Source of the DNA: Gnetum montanum
Lineage: Eukaryota > Streptophyta > Gnetopsida > Gnetales > Gnetaceae
Reading direction: 5' to 3'
Length of the DNA: 64,000 nucleotides
Assembly: GCA_015680685.1 (NCBI GenBank)
Contig: MNCI01010517.1
Location: 124,001 to 188,000, forward strand
Positions 22,701-32,178 of this stretch are shown in pieces (the stretch's first letter is position 1; the number at the start of each line of letters is the position of its first letter). The notes beneath the pieces were generated by a model. It had not been told where the DNA came from, did not search any database, and saw only the letters and a list, made by a program, of their open reading frames with translations. A program made the position numbers and the translations under genes.

Positions 22701-25430
22701 CTTCTTCTATCTTTCTTCCTCCTTCCCTCTTAAGTTAAAAATCTACATGAAGCTTTATAGATAAGCTTGAGCAGTTACAATCATTACACTAATTAATTCT
22801 ATGCATGACGTAATTAATTTAACAATTTCTTTATACAAGATTAAATTTTTAGATATTTGCTAGAAGGTTTTAAAAACCCTTTTCATTCTTTGAATTTGTT
22901 GACCCTCTATTGGTAGTTGCTAAGATGTATACCATAGCTAAATATAATCTTGATTACTTGATTTTGCTTATTGAGTTCTAATTAGTCTAGCTTCTAAATA
23001 AATTTTTTAAAACTTGATAAATGAGCTTCTAATTTGGATACTAAATTATCCAATTCATTTAATGTAGCTTCCTCCATTGAATAAGCTTACTTAAATTCAA
23101 TCATCTTTTGGTTAATTTCAACCATGAATTTAATTGTTGCCATCATTATGTTGTATAAAAAATATTATTTGAACTATGGTATTTTATCCCTCATTTCTGT
23201 AGTTTTCATAACCAAACTTTAAGCTCTCTAATCAACATATTTATAAAAGACCTTATTTTGCTAGGCTTTCTTAATCTCTAGGCTAATTTTCCTTGTCCAT
23301 TCCTTTTAAAATTTTAGCTCAGAAATTAGCCATCTTGAACTTTACTTCTTCTAGCCTCTTCTAATTCTAAGTTCACACTAGCTAATCATTTCCGTAGTTG
23401 CAGATAAGCTTGCTCTTTATTTTCCAATAATGATTCCTTTATTGTGATTATTACTTTCTTCTACATGTTTAGTTTCTTAGAATCTTTAAGCTTATCTTTT
23501 AGCTTTGCTATCTCTTGTTCATTTTGAATCAAGAATTATTTAAGCTTGGTAATTCTATTATCTACCACTTCTCCCATATCTTTGACCAAAACAACTATGG
23601 CTCTAGACATGTCTTGATATGACATAATGAGCTTTTGCCCCTCTATCAATCGATCATCTTTCTTATATGAAAACCTAATATTGGTTTTAGTTTTTGGCGT
23701 TTGATATTTGTGGCTTAAGATGATCCTTTCATTCTTTTCTTTCACTTTAAAGGATCTTGTAGCTCATTTTATTAAATAGACAAAAGAGAAATTCATAGAA
23801 GTTAAGGCTAATGATGATGATTTAGGAGTTGATCTCTCATCTTGCTTTAGTTATTCTTATTCTAGGAGCTTTTGTTTTTGTTTTTTTTTTTTACTTCAAC
23901 TATTGTTGTTATAATACATTTTGTTGTTTTTCCTTCTTTGTCTTGATTTGCTCCATTCTAGCTTTTCTTATTGTTTGGACTTTGGAGAACTCAACACTAT
24001 TCAAAGGAAATCTTTCATCAGGAAAAGCTTCCTCTAGACTATTAAGCTTCCAAGAAAAGTAGCTTTCTTTCATTATAGCTATGTTCCTTAGAGAAGTTTC
24101 TAGCAAGTTGATGATCTTGACACTCTAGCCATCAATACAATTTTTCTGTGGGCTTATTGCTTAATGATTTTGAAAGCTTTATTGATAAACTTCTCTTCAA
24201 CTATCCTTCTACTTCCTCTTTAGCTTGTTTTACTTTTTTATCGAAAGCTCTTTGATAAACAATAATTAATTTGATTTGGCTAGTGAACCTTTCTTGTCTT
24301 TGTTACTGAATAGATTCTCCTTGGGAAGACTAGAAGATCACATTGATCCTTATATATTTTAGCCATTCCCTTTAAATGTCTAGCATTATTGAATTTCCAA
24401 AAGCTGAATTTTAAGGGAATTTTTTTTTTGTAGTCATGTCTCAAAGGGCTCTCTCACATCTACCTTCCTATCTCTAGAGTTGTCAAATAAGAAGCTACAA
24501 ATCTTAGAATTTTGCAGGCATATCCTTCAAAGCCAACTATCAACAACACTATATCCATTTGATGTGAAGAAAAATAGCTCCATGATATTTATTTTTAATA
24601 TTTTTAATTATTTGTTGATCAATTCTTAGGAAACTCCCAAAATGAACTTAAATAAAGTAGGATAAATAAAGTTCATTAACAATTCAAGAGTTTAAGACTT
24701 GAAATAAATTCTCTAATAAATGATTAGAAAGAAATCATAACATGGCTCTTGTTTCTGAGTTTTGTATTGTAAGTTATAAACTACAAAAATAAGTGTTGTG
24801 CATTATGTCTTGAGTACCTTGCTTAAAAGGAAATCTATCATAAATGAGCTTAAACTTAGGTGTGTTCCATGTACATGGATTTCTGACAAGCTTTAATGTA
24901 GTATATCATTTGTATATTGCATTCAAAAGAAATTTTTACCATTTTCTAAAGCTACCCAAGTCCAATATGATAATTCCCAATAGAATTAGTCTCATGGCCT
25001 GTATAAAAATTAAGTGTTGAAATAAAAATTTTGTACAGGAACCTAAGCTCATTTGACTTTGAAATGATGTTTCTATATCCCCAAGCCTTGCTAAGCTATT
25101 GTGGTGTGAGCTTAGAAATTTTTCTAGTATTTTAATATAACCAAAATCTTCAACTCAATACTTTTTAATTAATTATTCATGCTTCAACTTTGTTGATATC
25201 TGACTCTATAATCCTATATAGCTCATATGCCTTTCTAATGCTAATATCAATATGTTGCTTGGTATTTTCTCTGAAACAAAGCTTATCTTTTTCATATATG
25301 ATTTCAACTACTAATTGATTAATAATTTCTCTCATCATATTTGCCCTTGGTTGGAAATCAAGGTTATGGAGGCTTATATTATCATATATTTGATGCAAGT
25401 CTTCCATGGATTTGTGATCCACAAGCCCTA
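22700..25430 (-). pseudogene. Decayed minus-strand coding remnant of unknown family
   Basis: Read on the minus strand, several Lys/Glu-rich fragments follow one another: about 25422-25177 ('ENTKQHIDISIRKAYELYRI'), 24400-24300 ('GMAKIYKDQCDLLVFPRR'), 24106-23909 ('SLEEAFPDERFPLN') and 23745-23400 ('LIMSYQDMSRAIVVLVKDMG', then a Lys/Glu-rich helix-like stretch). Stops separate them, and the general make-up is hydrophilic and partly coiled-coil-like. This fits a retroelement gag or accessory ORF more than a host gene, but no domain was recognised. No LTR was identified for it. Confidence 0.35.
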
Positions 25431-25649
25431 ATTTTTTAATAAGGTCATGCTTATTAAATTAAAAAAACTCTTCTTCATCTTCTTTCATTTCCAAATACCT
25501 AATTTCTAGTCATTATTCAAGTTAAAAAATATTAAGTTTGAATGACTACAAATAGTAAAAAAATACTAAAGATATCAATATCATGGAACTTTTGAGGTAT
25601 TTCTTTCCTTTATTTATGAGACATCGTAAAAGATTATGGTTCATGAAGA
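25431..25649. other. Junction between unknown remnant and truncated element A
   Basis: No feature is recognised. Similarity to the gag/protease junction of element D begins at about 25650, so the 5' breakpoint of element A is close to here. The LTR and most of gag of element A are missing. Confidence 0.4.
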
Positions 25650-28060
25650 AGTTTGGGTCATAAATTCAACCTCAACCTTAGGAATAATACCAATGGTGGC
25701 AACACCCAGAATCATGGGGGATGCCACCTCCAAGGCAGTAGTATCCTTATTGCCAACTGGATCTATACGGGTATTATGTTCAGCATCTCATCTCCTCATG
25801 TGACTCTTCTAGTCACACTTCCTTCCCACATCCCTATTATTCGCCTAAATACTATAGAGCACAATTGCCAAGAGGGGAGTCCCCATTTTCCTACTATCCT
25901 CCTCAACACTCTTCCACTCTTGCACCTCCACCTTTAAGTCTTCTACCACCTGCTTCATCCATGCAAGGTGAGATACCTGCCTAGCCATAGCAAAGAAACA
26001 CTATGAGCGTAGTAAACTTATAGCTAGGTATTTAGTCTAGTGGTTCTAAATTTAAGCCTTACAAAAGGTCATTCTTTAGAACCAATATCCCCATAAAGCC
26101 CTCACAAACACCTATGGCTATTAACCTTGCTACTACCACATCTAAAATTACTATCGAACATTCCAAGTTGCACACTATCATGTTGATCCATGTGGTCATA
26201 GATTAGATTAAGGTTGGCCATCTTCCTAGTAAGAGATATGATCTTGGGAGTCCTCTTATTTATTTACAAATTGCTAGAAATGAACCATGTAAAACTCTTT
26301 TGGACTTAGATTTTGAAGTTAACTTAATTTCACAAGAAATGTACAAAGCTTGGGATTTTCCCCCCTTGAAAAAGAGAAACATCAGACTAAGTTGGAAGAT
26401 TAATTTATGATTATTTCTTTGAGATTAGTATAAGACATCATGACCACCATTTGTGGGTGATCATATCCTATCGAGTTCCTAGTAATCCATGTGGAAAACA
26501 ACAAAGGGAACTTCCTTATCATCATGGGAAGAGCATGGCTAAGCACCATATATGCACAATTGGGGATCAGAGACCTTTTCTTGGAAATTTCCAAGGAAAA
26601 TGAATTTGAAAAAATAAGAAATAAGAGGGTTCCATGCATCACGTATAGTGACACAGGGTGCCACTATGTGCAAAAACTGTGGACCATTAAGAGCACATCA
26701 CTTTAGACATGTAGTCAGTATGCAAATATCACAAAAGTTCAAAGGATATGAACCAATTGAAAGCCTCACAAGCTCTTATGTGGATCAATATTTCTCTTAT
26801 CAATGTGCATGGAACCAATTGAAAGCCTCATAAGCTCTTATGTGGAGAGCATGGATAAGTTGAAGCAGATCCATGACCAACTCTTTGATGAATAAAGAAA
26901 AATTAATTAGGGATAGTTGGAGATCCTTGAAACTTTCAAGTAGGAGCCCCTTGAAATAAAGGCTCTATTAATAGGAATGAAGTATGCATTTCTAAACAAT
27001 GGCAAGCCAGTAATTATCAATGTTACACTTGCTCCTATATAGAAAAATAAATTGTTGAAAGTTGTAAATAAATGACAAATCACCTTTTCTTGGTCATATC
27101 ATGAGTTAATAAGAATTGATCCAAGGATATGCCAGCACAGAATACATATAGATTCCTTCATCAAACCAAAGTGACAGCTGCAAAGATGCTTGAATCCAAA
27201 ACTCAAGTAAATTATCAAGGAGGAAATTGAACAACTCCTCAAGGTTAGGTTCATTTACCCCATTGCAGATAGCAAGTGGGTTAGCCCACTCATTATTGTG
27301 CTAATGAAAGAAAGAAAGTGGAGATTCTATATACACTTTTGGCTATTGAATATGGCCACTTACAAAGATCATTTCCCATTACCATTTTTGGACCAAGTGC
27401 TAGATACTATCACATGGCATTGTTACTATAGCTTTCTGGATGGTTATACTGGCTATAGCCAAATTCATATTGCATTAGAGGACCAAGCTAAGATAATGTT
27501 CACAATTCCTTAGGAGACTTTTGCATATAGAAAGATGTCCTTTGGTCTGTGCAATGCTCTCACCACATTCCAATGGTTGGTTCGTAGTATCTTCCAACAA
27601 CAAATTGGTAGTAGGGTAGAAGTCTTCATGAATGAATTCTCCACCTATGGGGCTACCTTTGAGCAAGCCTTGGACCATGTAGAGCAAGTTCTTTAACAAT
27701 GTGTAGAAACTAACTTGAGGCTTAATTGGAAAAAGAGCCATATGATGGTTTAAGAGGTCATTGTTTTGGGGAATTAAATTTCAACAAAGGGATTGAGCTT
27801 GACATAGAAAAAATAAGGGTCATTTAAGGAATAACTAAACAACCAGAAACCATGAAGGACATGAGGTCATTCCTTGGCCACACGAGTTACTATAGGTGCT
27901 TCATCAAAAACTTCTTAAAGATCACCAAGCCATTGGTGGAGCTTACAAAGAAAGATGTACCATTCATTTGGACCAAGAAATGTGAGCATGCATTTCAATA
28001 ACTCAAGAAAAAGCTCATAGAAACTTTAATTCTATGAACACTAGACTAGTCTAGGCCATT
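25650..28060 (+). pseudogene. Element A gag tail, protease and reverse transcriptase, broken
   Basis: The gag tail (25650-25990) is Pro/His-rich. The protease region (about 26290-26640) keeps 'LLDLDFEVNLIS'-like and 'IIMGRAWLST' stretches seen in the other elements. A 62-bp tandem duplication (about 26750-26811 and 26812-26873) and several stops follow. The reverse transcriptase is at 27230-27760: 'FPLPFLDQVLDT', 'FLDGYTGYSQI' and 'MSFGLCNA' are recognisable. At the catalytic box F-M-D-D the sequence reads F-M-N-E (near 27630), so both catalytic Asp are replaced. The frame then runs through the connection region to the insertion point of element B. Confidence 0.75.
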
Positions 28061-28068
28061 GGATGGGA

Positions 28069-28202
28069 CGTGATATTGCATAAGCCATGATATCGCGTCT
28101 ATCGTGATATCGCATCCCCCACGATATCGTGTATGCAATATCGCGTCTTCCCTACGATATCACGTATGCGATATCGCAATCCACCGAAATGTCTATAAAT
28201 AA
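28069..28202 (+). promoter_or_regulatory. U3 promoter of element B: GATATC palindrome array plus TATA box
   Basis: Seven units centred on GATATC or near versions (cgatatcg, gatatcac, caatatcg) are spaced roughly 15-22 bases apart, directly upstream of the TATA box tataaataa at 28194. The 3' LTR has nine such units (35149-35290) before its TATA box at 35303. Short palindromes in a row next to a core promoter suggest binding sites for a dimeric transcription factor, which is inference. Confidence 0.7.
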
Positions 28203-28440
28203 GAAGCGGCTCTCCCTTGTTCAGAGTTAGTTATTAGATAGGAGTTAGAAGTAGTGAAGCTCTGGCAGTTTGGCCACTCCAGAGATAGTTTATTTTCCCG
28301 TGTCTGCCCGCAGTGTGGTGAATGTAATTGTACGACATTCTTTATTTGAGTGTGACGTACTTGGACACGCACATGACTGGCAATAAAGATCGAGATTACT
28401 TCATCATTGCAGTAGTCACTTTGTTTATTTAATTGTTTTA

Positions 28441-28762
28441 ACGCGGAATGAGTACAACTTGATTACGAGCATCTTTGTGTGACTACTTGGTAACCTAGTG
28501 GCGTACCTAGGTTCTACGCTTAGTAATCCTAGTGGTAGTCATGCACCAAGATGTGTACGGTTAGTCAAGGAATCGGTTGCTCATCGCACTTAGGCTACTA
28601 ACGCGGTATGAGTACGACTTGATTACGAGCATTACGTGTGACTACTTGGTAGCCCAGTGGCATACCTAGGATCTGCGCTTGGTAATCCCAGTGGTAGTTG
28701 TGCACAAGGTCCAAGATGTGTACAGTTGATCAAGGAATTGGTTGCTCGTTGCACTTAGGCTA
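28441..28762 (+). repeat. 160-bp tandem duplication in the 5' LTR of element B
   Basis: The copies begin acgcggaatgagtac (28441) and acgcggtatgagtac (28601), and each ends with gcacttaggct. The same pair is in the 3' LTR (about 35550-35709 and 35710-35872). The duplication therefore existed before this copy inserted. The other LTR families here carry one copy. Confidence 0.85.
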
Positions 28763-29043
28763 GATTAGATTCTTTTACCCTTTTTCTCCTAGCTTAGCTT
28801 AGTTAATATTATTTTCCACTGCCTTCAGGAGTAGTGCTAGAATTAGGAACACATCATACACCTCACTCTGGACTAAACCATACGTGACAAATATAATACT
28901 AGTCCAGATGGGAAGACAGCAAACTACGACCTAAGGATAACTGTCTAGGTGCCACAACTAGTCTATCTGCAAAGTTCGACTGGATCGCACGTGCTACACT
29001 CATTTCATATGGTTGAGTGTAGGGGTACCTCGCCACTCATCAT

Positions 29044-29061
29044 TGGCACCGTCACCGGGGA
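29044..29061 (+). other. Primer-binding site of element B (tRNA-Asp)
   Basis: TGGCACCGTCACCGGGGA follows the LTR end after one base. It matches the complement of the 3' end of plant tRNA-Asp at most positions. This primer is characteristic of Athila elements. Confidence 0.8.
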
Positions 29062-29175
29062 CGGTGCTAGTTATCTAGATTAGTTATATCATACAAGGTC
29101 GCTGTAAAGAACTTAACGATATATCTTTCAGAAAATAACAATTATAAAAAGTCACACATAAATTCACACACAACA

Positions 29176-30460
29176 ATGCCTCTCCTACAAGATGATAATA
29201 ATGCCACACTTAGTGAGGAAGTTCATTGGAGAACCAATGAGCTATATGATGATGAAGATTGGAGTATACAACCTGAAGTGGGAGTTTCTTATAAACATGA
29301 ACAAAAACAACGTCATCACAACGCACAAAAGCCTAACTTACCCGATGACGATGAGCCCCCACTGGCCACTACAAGCCAAACACAAATACAAGAGGCTATT
29401 CGAATCTCACGTAGGCATCGTAAAGAGAGCCGTCTACCCAGGCTCAATTTAAACAACTCTCCAAAATTTTTAGGAGGCTATGACTTAGATCCGCAACAAC
29501 ATTTACTAGCCTTCTACAATGCAAAATAGTAGACATTCGGAAAAGAAGAATAAAGGGAATAAGTGCTCAACTGCCAATTCTACGTATGAATGCAACCTAT
29601 GCCTGTATGATCACCCCAAGGGTCAATGCCCAATATTGTTACATTTACATGAGCATTGGGGAAACACATTACATCCAGAGTTCGTACAGAGATACTGTGT
29701 TCGATCATAGTGGTAACAATCCCAGTCATGGGGGAGACCACCCTTAGACTGGAGGCACCCTTCATATTTTCCGAACTCGAATGCTTATCACCTTTAACAT
29801 CCTGTTTCTCCATTTGGGCCAACGTACTCTATCTCACCACAATACCATTCTCCACAATACTATCAGCCCATACCTTCGACACAACCACCACCTTGTGCAC
29901 CTTACATCCCTCCTAACTTTCAACATTCTTATCCTTTCCCTCCTTCCACAATGCCACCAACTGTTCCTAAGGTGTTTGTGCCACAGCAATAACCCATGAA
30001 CAACACTTGTGCTACTACTATCAACAGCAGCGAGAAACCTTAGCAACATCAAAGGCGTCCTTTCTTTAAACATGGTCATAAGAAAGGACAACACAATTCC
30101 GAGGCCACTACGTCTTCCAACCCAGCACAAGTCCAACAATGTGGTGCACCCTTACCTTCGAACCCAACGCCTCATGTAACTTCATTAGGGCCACCAACTA
30201 ACACTCCAACAACCATACATCCCAATGAACATAACCATGGGAGGCATCATCCTAATCCTTGCATACCATTTAACGGTCACGAACATCATAGTGGGTCAAC
30301 TCATTATCTGGGAACTACATCATATAAAGTGCCCCCTATGCTTATTACAATCAAGTGTGTGAACCCCAAGGGGATAAGTATAGACTGGTTCCAATACTTC
30401 CAACATGCAAGGATCCTTATCTTTCATTTATTAATGCTTGCCATACTCAACTGATTGGTT
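29176..30460 (+). pseudogene. Shortened gag of element B
   Basis: An open N-terminal part runs from the ATG at 29176 for 117 codons (M-P-L-L-Q-D-D-N-N). It jumps after 29529 directly to the zinc-knuckle region near 29590-29640, where C-x2-C-x3-H-x4-C is followed by P-I-L-L-H-L-H-E. The central gag core seen in elements D and E is therefore deleted. Behind the knuckle a Pro/His/Gln-rich tail (29700-30400) continues with stops and frame changes. Such a gag is unlikely to form particles, so trans-mobilisation would have needed another element's gag. Confidence 0.65.
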
Positions 30461-31640
30461 ATGGGGGATACCCCCCATTTCAATAACAAGCAGGATTAAT
30501 AAATATTTTTCATTTTCTTTAATTTTACAACATTTTGTTTTCTAGTTTTTCATTTTTCAACTTTTTGTTTTATCTTTTTATCTTTTTGTGTGTTTGTCTT
30601 TTTACATTTTTTGTAAGTAATATCATCGACAAATAAAACACTCATGTGGATCGTGGTTGAGGTGTGTTTTATGTCATTAAGTCATGAGTGGTCAATTATT
30701 TGGAACAGTGAGCCGATTACACCCACTCAGCCACTCTACAAATAAGAGGTTCTGTTCGAGGGTCCAGTGATATTCTTGATATTTCTAAAACTTAAAATTA
30801 ATTTTGTGTTTATTGTACCCAGAATGAAGAAGGATAGACCAAGAGGGAATGATTAGGGTGTGATGTCAAGGGGACTTGTGGATTCTCTTTGGTGACATTT
30901 GTGGGAGTTATCATGCAATATGGTTGTACTAAGATCCTTGTAGATCTAATGAAAAATGGGAGTAAGAGTAATCAAAAGGGCACTCNTGATGTCACTGATT
31001 AGAGGAATGGACTTGGTCCTGATCTTGGAACGATGGGTTAATGACACATTAATCATGCTTTACACGCAGGATTCACTATGCCCTAGGTTAGTTACCTCAT
31101 GTACCAATCTCTACAATCCCTTCTATAGTTCATTTCATCTCACTGTTCGTGTAATTGTAGCTCGTGTCCTGTGTAGCATAGAATTTTCATCTCATTCCGG
31201 TGATATTTACATGTGTGTGTTTTGTGGAGTTAGTGCGGATTACATTTAAGCCTTCTAGTGCCCACAGACACTTTAAGTGTGGTTACACAAGGGCATTATA
31301 GGTTGGAACCTGCTTTGGGGAGGATCCACTTGTGTAATTTTGTTGTAATCTTCACTAATTCTCTAGCTCAAACACACAATCTCTTACCCTCAGCTTAATT
31401 CTTTCATTGATTTTCTTTCCCTACTATTATCCCTCTAACTTTTAACGTTCCAATGTACTATTACATTCCCTTTTTTTGTAATTGCCAAATTTTTATTGCT
31501 AAAGTTCACATCATTATCATTCAGAGTGCCTCTTGAATCAATGAAATTACCCTAGGATATCTTAATACTTGCCCATGTCCTCAATTTACACCATTAATTT
31601 CGAGAAAATCATTAAAAATTCGGTATTTTTCATGTGTCTC
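30461..31640 (+). other. Noncoding spacer of element B
   Basis: It starts with a purine run (atgggggata at 30461) and a T-rich stretch (30510-30620), as at the pol/spacer border of A, D and E. The conserved block 'ggggaggatccacttg' is near 31316. No reading frame is conserved between elements. One ambiguous base lies at 30986. Confidence 0.6.
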
Positions 31641-31648
31641 ACATCACT

Positions 31649-31714
31649 GGGGACGAGATATCACGTACGCGATGTACCGTACGTGATATCATGTCCTATT
31701 TATCTATAAATAGG
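31649..31714 (+). promoter_or_regulatory. Putative internal promoter of element B ORF3
   Basis: Two GATATC palindromes (gagatatcacgtacgcgat and gtacgtgatatcatgtcc) stand just upstream of a TATA box (tataaatagg at 31705). The first is nearly the same as the U3 word gatatcacgtatgcgat near 28157. The TATA box is about 170 bases before the splice-donor-like site at 31876. This is the same arrangement as the LTR promoter of this element and differs in motif from elements 1, A and D. Confidence 0.6.
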
Positions 31715-31875
31715 ATACCCCCGCCACAACTCTTAGCATCATTTTGCCATTTACCCAGGGGGAGTTTTTGAAATTTTTCTCTGCGACTTGCGATTGCGTG
31801 ACCCTTGCTTTTTCACTCATATCTCACTCATTGGTGCTCCGATTTTAATTCTGTTTGAACTTGCTTGAACCCGGA

Positions 31876-32178
31876 GTGTTTTGTTTAGTCGTGGGGGAGA
31901 GACACTTGTCGAAAAGTGCCTAAATTTTTTGAAATTTATCATCCAAAGGACATCAATTAGGGTAATTAACACTAACACTTAGAAAAATTGTGCCAAAAAT
32001 CATATGACCTTAGGTACACTGGGAGATTAAAATGAAACCCACCTAAGTCATAGGATCCATTATTATAATTTTTGGGCACAATCACATGATAATATAAGAT
32101 CTTTAATTAAAGGCATGTAGTAAGGTATAACTTGACTTTGAAAACAACCTTACTAATGTTTGGCTCGTGTGATTGCAG
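31876..32178 (+). other. Putative leader intron upstream of element B ORF3
   Basis: The donor-like site CCGGA|GTGTTT is at 31876 and the acceptor gattgcAG at 32177-32178, 303 bases apart. The ORF3 ATG follows with no gap. The donor is weaker than in D (AAAG|GTAAGC) and A (AGAG|GTGAGC), but lies at the same place in the alignment, next to the shared 'ttagtcgtggggg' block. Confidence 0.55.

Larger units (their letters stand above)
28061..29042 (+). repeat. 5' LTR of element B
   Basis: It starts GGATGGGACG (the 3' LTR has TGATGGGACG, so the first base is mutated) and ends CTCATCA. U3 holds a row of seven GATATC-type palindromes (28069-28185) and a TATA box (28194-28202). R-U5 carries a 160-bp tandem duplication (28441-28600 and 28601-28762) and the terminal 'ggttgagtgtaggggtacct' block common to the LTRs here. 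Confidence 0.9.
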
